Shown: in pieces, positions 1-10,709 of the stretch
Numbering within the stretch: the first letter of the stretch is position 1
How the letters are laid out: each line of letters starts with the position of its first letter
Origin: Lolium rigidum
Lineage: Eukaryota; Streptophyta; Magnoliopsida; Poales; Poaceae
NCBI RefSeq assembly: GCF_022539505.1
Contig: NC_061510.1
Span: 395,294,249-395,358,248, forward strand
Direction: 5' to 3'
DNA: 64,000 bases
Translations under genes and position numbers: made by a program
Notes under the pieces: model-generated
What the model was told of the DNA's origin: nothing
Databases searched by the model: none
What the model saw: the letters and a program-made list of their open reading frames with translations, nothing else

Positions 1-148
1 CTATTATTATGTAATTTCTCTAGTGTTATGAGATGATGCCATTGTTCTAGAATATTTCAGAACCTTTCTATTTAGTATTGAAAACTTTATCATGCAATTT
101 ATGTACTATGTTGAGATGGTGTTGTGATTGAACCTTTCTGTTTAAATC

Positions 149-766
149 ATGGTTTATATTGAACAATATGCCGTACTCTATATTGAAAAAAAATTAACCT
201 TCAGGTTTGCATTGGTTTTTTATTTGACTTTGAATACCCATTCCAAATATCCTGTGCCCGCCCATGATGGGCAGCTTGTCAATAAGATGTTGGTGGACAC
301 CGGAGCGGCAGTCAACATTATGCCATATTCCATGCTACGTCGGTTGGGACGCTCCAGCTCGGATTTAATTAGAACCAATGTAACATTGAGCGATTTCAAC
401 GGCCAAGCATCTGACGCACAAGGTGTTCTAAACGTGGATCTAACCGTAGGAAGGAAGACCATCCCTACGACGTTCTTTATTGTCGACAGCAAAAGCACCT
501 ATGCTTTGTGATATTAGGGAGGGATTGGATCCACGCCAAGCTGTTGCATCCCATCCACGATGCACCAATGCCTAATACGGTGGGATGGAGATGAAGTGGA
601 GGTCGTCCACGCCGATGATTCAGCCGAGATTTCAACAGCCGGCATGGGCATTTGGGAGGCATCAGGACAAGAACCACTCTCGGGCATCAGTCTGGACGAT
701 TGCGAACGCATCGATGTGACAAAGAACGGGGTAAGGGTAGTTCTATCCACCGGACTGACCGTATAA
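149..766 (+). pseudogene. Gypsy retropepsin-like protease and linker, frameshifted
   Basis: The homologous part begins near 225. It carries the aspartic protease active-site motif VDTGAAVNIMPY (residues 50-61 of the first open segment). The flap-side motif LGRDW can be read around 515-530, but in another frame, because the first segment stops at 511. A second open segment (560-766) continues the usual downstream linker, with the motif MHQCLIRWDGDEVEVVHADD. In the family this enzyme would cut the Gag-Pol polyprotein inside virus-like particles. Here at least one frameshift separates the two halves, and the reading ends at 766 without entering a polymerase, so the product cannot be functional. 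Confidence 0.7.
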
Positions 767-1167
767 ACAGGAACAACATCGATGGGCAAATGTGGTGAGG
801 CTAGTCCTTGTGACCGGCCCCAAAAGATTTGTGAAGGAACATTACAAAGACCTTCACCGAACAAGCAACGTGGAGGCCGATTCCAGCAATCGGCCGAAAT
901 TATCCCCACTTGACCCAGCAGGGACTACCTCAAGAGCCGATACCATCAATTTTCTTGACAGAATCGGCTCGGGGGGTCATCTAGATGGATAAAATATATA
1001 TGTGGCAACATTATCAAGTATGGGGGCCGACACACAAATCGGCCGTGAAAAAGTTGAAAATTTTTGAGCACAGCCGATGCGCAGGCATCGACTCAAGGAA
1101 TACAACCGTGGCAAATGAGCGTCGTCCAGGGCTACTTTTAGTCCGTTAGAGCCACTCCGTCTCGTTA

Positions 1168-1497
1168 GAGGTCCTCTGCTTTTGAGAGGCCGATTTGGTT
1201 AGAATCGGTTGGTGCTACACTTGTTACTGGACGAGGCTCTGCGAAGATCTCTCCAACTGTTTGATGATTCAGATCTTTTCTGCGAGGATCCCCAGCGTCG
1301 TTTGCAAGCCCTCAGGTGTAACGCTGCTGGCAAATTCAAGGATTGCAGCCGTACCCAATCAGGCTGGAGTCAAGAGAATAACCGGCGATCATCCAGCTAG
1401 ATTGAACTCGTTTTCACTAAAGGTTGCCCCATTGGTCTGGAGGTCCTCTGTTGTTGAACAGCCAATTTGGTTAGAGTCGGTTGATGCTGCACCACAG
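1168..1497 (+). repeat. Pair of ~55-bp imperfect direct repeats
   Basis: GAGGTCCTCTG followed by a gap and GATTTGGTTAGAATCGG occurs at about 1168-1222 and again, slightly diverged, at about 1440-1497. The copies lie some 271 bp apart in the non-coding spacer of the Tat element. This may reflect an old internal duplication. Confidence 0.5.
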
Positions 1498-2414
1498 CTG
1501 AGAAGCGGATAGTGGCCCGATACTGTCGGTACACTTTCGTGCTCGCCTTGGTCAAAGGCTCGGGGGGCACCTGACAGTGGAGATTTCTTTGCACTGGAGG
1601 ATCCTTTGATATCAGAAGCTGAGTTATTTTCGGAATCGGCTGACGTTATACCATAACTTGTCAGAGGAATAGCGCTGGCGTCACCAAAGTATACCAGTTA
1701 CCACATCAATTGAGAGACAAGCCTAGAGCTCCGCTGAAGACACTTGCCCAAGATCAAACTACCAGCCTGCGGGATTAATGGGTAAGAGTCATGATCCGGT
1801 TTGAAGTGTCTCGTGGTGCAAAACCGACGCGCGGCCATCGGCTCTAGTACGAGCACTCGAAGTTGCCTCATCATCGGTTTGGCGATACGGTTATGAGAGA
1901 GTTGGCATCCCAAGATAGCCTATTGTTCATTAAGCCAGGGGAGATCGCCCAAAGTAGTGGCCGACAATGGGAGAAGGATGATCGGCTGGGTGGCCTTGCG
2001 CGATGTCGCTTCCGGACATAATCATACCTGGGACTGTTTGTCTGAATTGCAGACCCTCATCATGGTTCTCGTCCCGGTTGAAGCTCGGGGAGCAGCTGGC
2101 CTCCTGGATGCTCTGTTGGGGAAGCCGATTACATGGTCATCGGCTGATTCCGTGGGTACAGGCTTGTTGAGCACTGACCAGGTTCACAATTATTCCGGTG
2201 CCAAAGGGAGGGGGAGCGATGTGTGGAAATCGGCTCATTAAAAATCGATTGAGTTGACAATCGGCTAAGGTAGCATAAAAAAGAATCAGTGAAATCAAGT
2301 TGGGGAATTTTCCATTGATAACTAGATTTCTTACAAGGAAGGAACCGATTGCTTAAGAAGAGAAGAACAAAAGGAGGGGCCGCTACTACTAGACCTACAC
2401 TGGTCGATCCTAAT

Positions 2415-2899
2415 CTACGGGCCGTCACTGCCTTCATCATCATCCCCGGAGTTCCCATCGGCACTGCTGCCGACGGGCTCCTCGTCGCTGCTCCCGAGGC
2501 CCTTTGTGGGGGCTTCATCCTCTTCTTCGTCATCGCTGTCGTCGTCGTCCCACCACATGCGAAGGCGCTTCGCTGGTGGGTAACCCTCGAGGGGGTCGTC
2601 CTCGTCTTCTTCCTCCTCTTCCTCCTCCTCGTCGGAGGAGAAGCCCCCTTCCAGGGGAAGAGGTCGTCGTCACTTGTTGCTTCCAGCTCTCCGTCAAGGA
2701 GGAACTGAAGGTCGTCGTCCCCGTCGGTGAGGGGTTCGTCGTCTTCCGACTCATTGGAGAAGTCCCAGTCCCGCGCGTCCCAATATTCTGGGGCGCGGGC
2801 CTCGTAGATGGCCATCAGATCAACCTCCTGCTCGAGCTCGCTGGAGGAGGAGGACTGGAGGGACAGGCCAGAGGAAGCAGTGGAAGAGGAAGAATCCAT
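2415..2899 (-). pseudogene. Antisense acidic ORF (aORF) of the Tat element, one frameshift
   Basis: On the minus strand an ATG at 2899 opens a Ser-rich N-terminus (MDSSSSTASS), followed by a conserved-looking WDARDWDFSNESEDDEPLTD block. The reading frame slips in the five-C run at 2644-2648. In the neighbouring frame it continues as a long Asp/Glu run, a basic patch (PPAKRLRMWW) and another acidic tail, ending at a TAG at 2415-2417. Read without the slip, the ORF runs on to 2129 with atypical Arg/Thr composition. Antisense extra ORFs between pol and the 3' LTR are established in the Tat lineage. Their function is unknown; acidic plus basic-patch composition would fit a nuclear protein, which is only inference. 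Confidence 0.6.
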
Positions 2900-3168
2900 G
2901 GGGGCTAATGGGGGTTTTTTGGTTTGCCGATGGCTACTGTGGAGCAAGGGGGTGAAGAAAGGAATTATGGGGGGTGGCCAAATAAAAAGGGGCAAAGCGA
3001 TTTAATGCCCAAGCAGTTTTCGAGGACGTGGTGCCAGAACCGTCAAGTCGCGCAGAGAAGGCGAGGAGGCAAGACGTCATCAGGAAGTATACTGCGACAG
3101 TTCTGCTCTGCCATGACATGACCCGACGGAAAAAGCATAATGATTTTGGAAATGTCATTTCCAAAACC

Positions 3169-3179
3169 AGGGGGGCATG
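3169..3179 (+). other. Polypurine tract of the Tat element
   Basis: CCAGGGGGGCA lies directly before the LTR start TGTTATCACC. In Gypsy elements this tract primes plus-strand DNA synthesis. An alternative LTR start two bases earlier (TGTGTTATC) cannot be excluded. Confidence 0.6.
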
Positions 3180-4337
3180 TGTTATCACCGGAATTTGACC
3201 GGGTCGGAGGTGGGCCGCGATCAAGATGGACTTGAAGATATACATATGGAAGAGATATGTAAATCGGCCTTGTTAACCAAGTTTGGGCTAGTTAGCCCGT
3301 GTATCTCTGTAGTAGGTTACGTAAAGTTAGAATTTATCTCGTGCACGGTTTGGTGCACGCCCACATTAGAAAGTCCGCTGGACTATAAATATGTATCTAG
3401 GGTTTATGAAATAAACAACAACCAACGTTCAACACAAACCAATCTCGGCGCATCGCCAACTCCTTCGTCTCGAGGGTTCCTCCGGTAAGCACCATGCTGC
3501 CTAGATCGCATCTCGCGATCTAGGCAGACGAGCCTGCCTAGTTGTTCATGCGTTGCTCGTGCTTCGAAGCCTTTTTGATGGCGAGCAACGTAGTTATCAT
3601 AGATGTGTTAGGGTTAGCATTGTTCTTAGTATCATATGCTTTCGTAGTGCAACCCTTGCGCATCTAGCCGTCCTTGTACCTCATCATGGGTGCGGGGACG
3701 GCACCCCGCTTGATCATCGTTTAGTAGATCTGATCCGTTACGATCGCTCCTTGATTCATCAAGGATTAGTTTAATATCTGCAATAGTTAGGCCTTACAAA
3801 GGGTTGGAGGATCCAGCGGCATGCGGGGTGTAGTTTGCTGCCCCTAGACGGGACGTTCCGAGGATCAACCTAGTGTTGGTTTTTAGGCCTTGTCTAGGGC
3901 TGGCTTACGATCACCGTGCGTGAGCGCGAGGCCCAATCGTGAGTAGGATGATCCGATTATGCGGTGAAAACCCCAGATCGTCGTGGATCTCATACGCTTC
4001 ATCTTGATCAAGCAGGACCACCATATATTCGGCCACCTTGGACGAATCATGGGTGGATCGGCTCCATGAGCCGATTCACGGGACAACTCGAGAGCCGATC
4101 GAGGCTCGTATTTAATGTGTACGTGTGTGCCCCTGCAGGAAACTAAGCGAGGCATCATCCACACCTTCCCGACCGGGTATAGGTCAGGTGGCACGCCCTT
4201 GCAATTTGCATCGGCGCGCGACCGGGAGGCTTTGCGGGCCGTCGCTCTGAGGGACTGGGGCCAGCCGCAGCCCTAGTTGTTCCCGGCTCTACGGTGTTGA
4301 CCAGTCACTGCCCGCCAGTGGGTTTCTGACGTCAACA
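3180..4337 (+). mobile_element. 3' LTR of the Tat-lineage element
   Basis: The 1158-bp repeat starts TGTTATCACCGG next to the polypurine tract and ends GACGTCAACA, giving TG...CA ends. Its right edge abuts an Athila-like LTR (ACAGTTCACTAG) that is missing about 370 bp of its own end, so the Tat element inserted into that LTR. The missing part should lie beyond the left edge of the window. A related LTR start is seen at 52745. Confidence 0.75.
3384..3390 (+). promoter_or_regulatory. TATA box in the Tat LTR
   Basis: TATAAAT lies about 205 bp into the LTR, in the orientation and position expected for the U3 promoter that drives the element's RNA. Confidence 0.5.
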
Positions 4338-5570
4338 ACAGTTCACTAGAGGTGTCTCTCCCATAAGATAAAAGCATGTTGGGTGAACAAATTACAGTCG
4401 GGCAATTGACAAATAGAGAAAGGCATAACAATGCATATACATGATATGATAAATATAGTGAGATTTAATTGGGCATTACGACAAAGTACATAGACCGCCA
4501 TCCAACTGCATCTATGCCTAAAAAGTCCACCTTCAGGTTATCATCCGAACCCCATTCAGTATTAAGTTGCAAAGCAACAGAACAATTGCATTAAGTATGG
4601 TGCGTAATGTAATCGACAACTACATCCTTAGACATAGAATCAATGTTTTATCCCTAGTGGCAACAGCACATCACAACCTTAGAACTTTCCGTCACTCTGT
4701 CCCGGTGTCAATGAAGGCATGAACCCACTATCGAGCATAAATACTCCCTCTTGGAGTTAAGAGTACAAACTTGGCCGAGCCTCTACTAATAACGGAGAGC
4801 ATGCAAGATCATAAACAACACATAAACAATAGATTGATAATCACCATAATCATAGTACTCTCTATCCATCGGATCCCGACAAACACAATATATAGTATTA
4901 CATATAGATGATCTTGATCATGTTAGGCAGCTCACAAGATCCAACAATGAAGCACAACAAGGAGAAGACGACCATCTAGCTACTGCTATGGACCCATGGT
5001 CCAGGGGTGAACTACTCACTCATCACTCCGGAGGCGACCATGGCGGTGTAGAGTCCTCCGGGAGATGAATCCCCTCTCCGGCAGGTGCCGGAGGCGATCT
5101 CCTGAATCCCCCGAGATGGGATTCGCGGCGGCGGCGTCTCCGGAAGGTTTTCCGTATCGTGGCTCTCGGTGCTCGGGGGTTTCGCGATGGAGACTTTAAG
5201 TAGGCGGAAGGGCAACGCGGGGGCCACACGAGGTGCCCGGGGGTAGGGCCGCGCGGCCAGGGCCTGGGCCGCGCCGCCCTGTCCCCTGGCTGCCTCGTGG
5301 CCCCACTTCGTTATCTCTTCGGTCTTCTGGAAGCTTCGTGCAAAAATAGGACCCTGGGCGAAAGTTTCGTCCAATTCCGAGAATATTTCCTTACTAGGAT
5401 TTCTGAAACCAAAAACAGCAGAAAACGAAGAATCGGCTCTTCGGCATCTTGTTAATAGGTTAGTTCCAGAAAATGCATAAATATGACATATAATGTGCAT
5501 AAAACATGTAGGTATCATCAATAAAGTAGCATGGAACATAAGAAATTATCGATACGTTGGAGACGTATCA
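4338..5570 (-). repeat. 3' LTR of element A1, end removed by the Tat insertion
   Basis: In element orientation it begins TGATACGTCTCC at 5570 and breaks off at GTGAACTGT (4338), whereas the matching 5' LTR runs about 370 bp further. Long ORFs in it (for example 5012-5539) recur in every copy of this LTR and look non-coding. Confidence 0.85.
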
Positions 5571-5586
5571 GCATCCCCAAGCTTAG
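5571..5586 (-). other. Polypurine tract of element A1
   Basis: CTAAGCTTGGGGATGC on the minus strand ends exactly at the 3' LTR start. The same 16-mer occurs twice more inside the element, at 7434-7449 and 7492-7507. Confidence 0.7.
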
Positions 5587-8107
5587 TTATGCTCGTCCCG
5601 AGCGAGGTAAAACGATAACAAAGATAATTTCCGAAGTGACATGCCATCATAATCTTGATCATACTATTTGTAAACATATGTAATGAATGCAGCGATCAAA
5701 ACAAAGGTAATGACATGAGTAAACAAGTGAATCATATGACAAAGACTTTTCATGAATAGTACTTCAAGACAAGCATCAATAAGTCTTGCATAAGAGTTAA
5801 CTCATAAAGCAATAAATCAAAGTAAAGGTATTGAAGCAACACATAAGAAGATTAAGTTTCAGCGGTTGCTTTCAACTTATAACATGTATATCTCATGGAT
5901 ATTGTCAACATAAAGTAATATAACAAGTGCAATATGCAAGTATGTAGGAATCAATGCACAGTTCACACAAGTGTTTGCTTCTTAAGGTGGAGGGAGATAG
6001 GTAAACTGACTCAACAATAAAAGTAAAAGAAAGAGGAAAGCATCGATTGCTGTATTTGTGCTAGAGCTTTTATTTTGAAAACATGAAACAATTTTGTCAA
6101 CGGTAGTAATAAAGCATATGAGTTATGTAAATTATATCTTACAAGTTGCAAGCCTCATGCATAGTATACTAATAGTGTCCGCACCTCGTCCTACTTAGCT
6201 TGGACTACCGGATCTTCGCATGCCATGTTTCAACCAAGTGTCACAAAGGGGTACCTCCATGCCGCCTGTACAAAGGTCTAAGGAGAAAGCTCGCATTTTG
6301 GATTTCTCGCTTTTGATTATTCTCAACTTAGACATCCATACCGGGACAACATGGACAACAGATAATGGACTCCTCTTAAATGCATAAGCATGTAGCAATG
6401 ATTATTATTCTCATATGAGACTGAGGATATATGTCCAAAACTGAAACTTCAACCATGATTCATGGCTTTAGTTAGCGGCCCAATGTTCTTCTCTAACAAT
6501 TTTGCATGCTCCAACCACTAAAATGATAGATCCTTCAGACAAGACGGACATGCATAGCAACTCACATGATATTCAACAATAGTTGATGGCGTTCCCCAGA
6601 AGCATGGTTATCGCACAACAAGCAATTAATAAAAGATAAAGTGCATAAGTACATATTCAATACTACGATAGTTTTTAAGGCTATTTTGTCCCATGAGCTA
6701 TATATTGCAAAGGTGAATGATGGAATTTTAAAGGTAGCACTCAAGCAATTTACTTTGGAATGGCGGAGAAATACCATGTAGTAGGTAGGTATGGTGGACA
6801 CAAATGGCATAGTAGTTGGTTCAAGGATTTTGGATGCATGAGAAGTATTCCCTCTCGATACAAGGTTTAGGCTAGCAAGGTTATTTGAAGCAAACTCAAG
6901 GATGAACAGTGCAGCAAAACTCACATAAAAGACATATTGTAAAACATTATAAGACTCTACACCGTCTTCCTTGTTGTTCAAAACTCAATACTAGATATTA
7001 TCTAGACCTTAGAGAGACCAAATATGCAAATCAAATTTTAGCAAGCTCTATGTATTTCTTCATTAATGGGTGCAAAGCATATAATGCAAGAGCTTAAACA
7101 TGAGCACAACAATTGCAAAGTATCACATTATCCAAGACATTTTTAGAATTACTACATGTAGCATTTTCTAATTCCAACCATATAACAATTTAACGAAGAA
7201 GAAACTTCGCCTTGAACATTATGAGTAAAGCCTAAGGACACATGTGTCCATATGCAACAGCGGAGCGTGTCTCTCTCCCACAAAGTGAATGCTAGGATCC
7301 ATTTTATTCAAACAAAAACAAAAACAAAAACAAACCGACGCTCCAAGTAAAGAACACAAGATGTGATTGAATAAAAATATAGTTTCGGGGAGGAACCTCG
7401 ATGATGTTGTCGATGAAGAAGGGGCTGCCTTGGGCATCCCCAAGCTTAGACGCTTGAGTCTTCTTAGAATATGCAGGGGTGAACCACGGGGGCATCCCCA
7501 AGCTTAGAGCTTTCACTCCTCTTGATCATAGTATATCTTTCTCCTCTCTTGACCCTTGAAAACTTCCTTCACACCAAACTTCAAGCAAACTCATTAGAGG
7601 GTTAGTGCACAATTAATAATTCACACATTCAGAGGTGACACAATCATTCTTTACACTTCTGGACATTGCATAAAGCTACTGGACATTAATGGATCAAAGA
7701 AATGAATCCAACATAGCAAAAGAGGCAATGCGAAATAAAAGGCAGAATCTGTCAAAAACAGAACAGTCCGTAAAGACGAATTTAAAGCTGGCACCAGACT
7801 TGCTCAAATGAAAAAACTCAAAACTAATGAAAGTTGCGTACATATCTGAGGATCACGCTCGTAAATTGGAAGATTTTTTAGAATTTTCTACAGAGGCCTG
7901 TGCCCAGATTCGTGACAGACAGCAATGCTGTTTCTGCGCAGCGATCCCAAATATAACATCAACTTTGACATAGAAACTTTACTTGGCACAAAAATATGAT
8001 AAGGAGAGGTTGCTACAGTAGTAAACAACTTCCAAGACTCAAATATAAAACAAAGTACTGTAGTAAAAACATGGGTTGTCTCCCATGAAGTTCTTTCTTT
8101 ATAGCCA
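5587..8107 (-). other. Non-coding 3' region of element A1
   Basis: About 2.5 kb of A-rich sequence without a credible ORF. It is shared, with small differences, by the elements at 24359-25850, 39696-42230, 50421-52744, 52898-53816 and 62897-64000. Marks are a CAAAAA-type A-rich run near 7305-7335 and two internal copies of the polypurine tract. Conservation across six copies implies that it contains cis-acting sequence. Confidence 0.65.
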
Positions 8108-8896
8108 TTAAGATGGGCTCAGCAATTTTAATAATGATGCTCTCATAAGGATGAGAGTTGAAGCAAAGAGAACATCAAGAAGCAAATTCAAAGCACATTT
8201 AAACCTAACCCACTTCCTATGAAAAGGAATCTTGTACACAAATAAATTCATGAAGAACAAAATGGTAAGCATAGAAAAGCAACACAAGCGCAATTTCAAG
8301 ATTCTCAACATAAAGAGGGGAAACTTAATATTATTAAGATGCATATAACCATATTTCCCTCTCTCATAATAACTTTCAGTAGCATCATGAACAAACTCAA
8401 CAATATAACTATCACATAAAACATTCTTGTCATGAGCCATATGCATAAAATTATTACTCTCCACATAAGCATAATCAATTTTATTAGTTGTAGTGGGAGC
8501 AAATTCAATAAAATAGCTATCATTATTATTCTCATCACCATAATCATCATACATAGGAGGCATATTGTAATCATAATTAATTTTCTCCTCAATAGTAGGT
8601 GGACTGAAAATATCATATTCTTCATTGCAAGCATCATATATAGGAGGTAAAGTATCATCAAAGTAAATTTTCTCCTCCATGCTTGGGGGACTAAAAATAT
8701 CACAACCAGCTTCCCCAAGCTTAAATTCTTCCATCGCTTTAGCAATAATGGTGTTCAAAGAGTTCATGCTAATAACCTTGCTACAACTATTTTGCAAACA
8801 AAGTTCCATGGGTTTTTTAATTTTCTCTTCAAACACATCATGTCCTAATTCAAGATAAATTTCATAAAGATCTCTAATTTTTTTGTTGTTTTTCAT
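8108..8896 (-). CDS. Uncharacterised 262-aa protein with internal repeat and C-terminal hydrophobic segments
   Basis: This is the only ORF of element A1, beginning about 190 bp inside the primer site. Residues 66-85 and 95-115 are two copies of a motif, DIFSPPS/T-x-EEKI followed by Asp/Tyr-rich sequence and MPP or LPP. Residues 128-180 are an acidic, Tyr-rich stretch (APTTTNKIDYAYVESNNF). Two strongly hydrophobic segments follow, about 192-225 and 234-252, so the protein is probably membrane-anchored through its C-terminus. A second copy is open at 42231-42878. Athila elements can carry an env-like ORF, but that lies after pol; here the ORF sits in the gag position. I see no signal peptide or fusion motif, and envelope function is speculation. 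The ATG at 8896 is the first in frame. Confidence 0.6.
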   Translation of the reverse strand: MKNNKKIRDLYEIYLELGHDVFEEKIKKPMELCLQNSCSKVISMNSLNTIIAKAMEEFKLGEAGCDIFSPPSMEEKIYFDDTLPPIYDACNEEYDIFSPPTIEEKINYDYNMPPMYDDYGDENNNDSYFIEFAPTTTNKIDYAYVESNNFMHMAHDKNVLCDSYIVEFVHDATESYYERGKYGYMHLNNIKFPLFMLRILKLRLCCFSMLTILFFMNLFVYKIPFHRKWVRFKCALNLLLDVLFASTLILMRASLLKLLSPS

Positions 8897-9086
8897 TATG
8901 CCTAACTAGTGAAAATAAAAACAAGTACAGGACTAGACATGATAACAAAATAAATTAAATGCAAGTAACTAATTTTTTTGTGTTTTGTTTAAGTGCAGCA
9001 AACAAAGTAGTAAATAAAATAAAGCAAGACAAAAACAAAGTAAAGAGATTGAGAAGTGGAGACTCCCCTTGCAGCGTGTCTTGATT

Positions 9087-9104
9087 TCCCCGGCAACGGC
9101 GCCA
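9087..9104 (-). other. Primer binding site for tRNA-Asp(GUC), element A1
   Basis: TCCCCGGCAACGGCGCCA on the plus strand equals the 3' end of plant tRNA-Asp including CCA, so the minus-strand element RNA can pair with it. It lies 12 bp from the LTR edge. Use of tRNA-Asp is typical for Athila-type Gypsy elements. Confidence 0.85.
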
Positions 9105-9116
9105 GAAATTTATGCT

Positions 9117-10709
9117 TGATACGCGTAGATATACACGTCCGTTGGGAACCCCAAGAGGAAGGTATGATGCGTATAGAAGCAAGTTTCCCTCAGTATGAAA
9201 CCAAGGTTTAATCGAACCAGTAGGAGCCAAGAAGCACGTTGAAGGTTGATGGTCACGAAATGTGATGCGGCGCAACAACGAGGATTCCGGCGCCAACGTG
9301 GAATCTGCACAACAAAACCAAAGTACTTTGCCCCAACGAAACAGTGAGGTTGTCAATCTCACCGGCTTGCTGTAACAAAGGATTAAACGTATCGAGTGGA
9401 AGATGTTTGCAAAGAAAACAGTAAACACAATTGCGGTAGATTGTATGCTATGTAAAGAATAGGACCGGGGTCCACGAGTTCACTAGAGGTGTCTCTCCCA
9501 CAAGATAAAAGCATGTTGGGTGAACAAATTACAGTCGGGCAATTGACAAATAGAGAAAGGCATAACAATGCATATACATGATATGATAAATATAGTGAGA
9601 TTTAATTGGGCATTACGACAAAGTACATAGACCGCCATCCAACCGCATCTATGCCTAAAAAGTCCACCTTCGAAGTTATCATCCGAACCCCATTCGGTAT
9701 TAAGTTGCAAAGCAACGGACAATTGCATTAAGTATGGTGCGTAATGTAATCGACAACTACATCCTTAGACATAGAATCAATGTTTTATCCCTAGTGGCAA
9801 CAGACATCACAACCTTAGAACTTTCTCGTCACTCGTCCTGGTGTCAATGAAGGCATGAACCCACTATCGAGCATAAATACTCCCTCTTGGAGTTAAGAGT
9901 ACAAACTTGGCCAGAGCCTCTACTAATAACGGAGAGCATGCAAGATCATAAACAACACATAAACAATAGATTGATAATCACCATAATCATAGTACTCTCT
10001 ATCCATCGGATCCCGACAAACACAACATATAGTATTACATATAGATGATCTTGATCATGTTAGGCAGCTCACAAGATCCAACAATGAAGCACAACAAGGA
10101 GAAGACGACCATCTAGCTACTGCTATGGACCCATGGTCCAGGGGTGAACTACTCACTCATCACTCCGGAGGCGACCATGGCGGTGTAGAGTCCTCCGGGA
10201 GATGAATCCCCTCTCCGGCAGGGTGCCGGAGGCGATCTCCCGAATCCCCCGAGATGGGATTCGCGGCGGCGGCGTCTCCGGAAGGTTTTCCGTATCGTGG
10301 CTCTCGGTATCGGGGGTTTCGCGACGGAGACTTTAAGTAGGCGGAAGGGCAACGCGGGGGCCACACGAGGTGCCCGGGGGTAGGGCCGCGCGGCCGGGGC
10401 CCGGGCCGCGCCGCCCTGTCCCCTGGCTGCCTCGTGGCCCCACTTCGTTATCTCTTCGGTCTTCCGGAAGCTTCGTGCAAAAATAGGACCCCGGGCGAAA
10501 GTTTCGTCCAATTCCGAGAATATTTCCTTACTAGGATTTCTGAAACCAAAAACAAGCAGAAAACAAGCAAGCTGGCTCTTCGGCATCTTGTTAATAGGTT
10601 AGTTCCAGAAAATGCATAAATATGACATATAATGTGCATAAAACATGTAGGTATCATCAATAAAGTAGCATGGAACATAAGAAATTATCGATACGTTGGA
10701 GACGTATCA
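9117..10709 (-). repeat. 5' LTR of element A1
   Basis: A 1593-bp LTR, TGATACGTC at 10709 to ...GCGTATCA at 9117 in element orientation. The right flank is TCAAG (10710-10714); the matching left duplication is outside the window. A weak promoter word ACTTAAAG lies near 10330, where other subtypes have TATATAAAG. Confidence 0.85.

Larger units (their letters stand above)
1..3179 (+). mobile_element. Tat-lineage Ty3/Gypsy retrotransposon, 3' internal part
   Basis: This is the body of a Gypsy element whose 5' end lies left of the window. It contains a retropepsin remnant, a long non-coding stretch rich in AATCGGCT/AGCCGATT words, an antisense acidic ORF, a polypurine tract and then the 3' LTR. 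No reverse transcriptase, RNase H or integrase is visible after the protease, so the copy is internally deleted or belongs to a non-autonomous subfamily. Assignment to Tat rests on the protease style (DTGAAVNIMP) and on the antisense ORF upstream of the 3' LTR, which is known from Tat/Retand/Grande-type elements. Bases 1-148 are AT-rich and hold nothing recognisable. Confidence 0.75.
4338..10709 (-). mobile_element. Athila-like Gypsy element A1, non-autonomous, membrane-type ORF
   Basis: A complete element apart from the end of its 3' LTR, read right to left: 5' LTR 9117-10709, tRNA-Asp primer site 9087-9104, one ORF 8108-8896, a 2.5 kb non-coding 3' region, polypurine tract 5571-5586, 3' LTR 4338-5570. 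No gag, protease or polymerase is present, so it would have to be copied in trans. Its right edge interrupts a SIRE-type Copia element at 10710. The two LTRs are nearly identical over their shared part, suggesting a fairly recent insertion. Confidence 0.85.

Noticed and set aside
2349..2908. Plus-strand ORFs of 119 and 134 codons
   Set aside because: They are the complement of the acidic antisense ORF (Val/Leu/Arg runs opposite Asp/Glu runs).
5012..5539. ORF of 175 codons, with relatives at 10149-10586, 29270-29695, 38147-38668, 44202-44741, 53924-54364, 55777-56229 and 62265-62789
   Set aside because: All lie in the same GC-rich part of the Athila-like LTR, occur on either strand relative to it, and vary by frameshift between copies. 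They are LTR sequence, not genes.
4338..5570. Solo LTR interpretation
   Set aside because: The polypurine tract, interior, primer site and second LTR follow to the right, so it is the 3' LTR of a full element whose end was removed by the Tat insertion.
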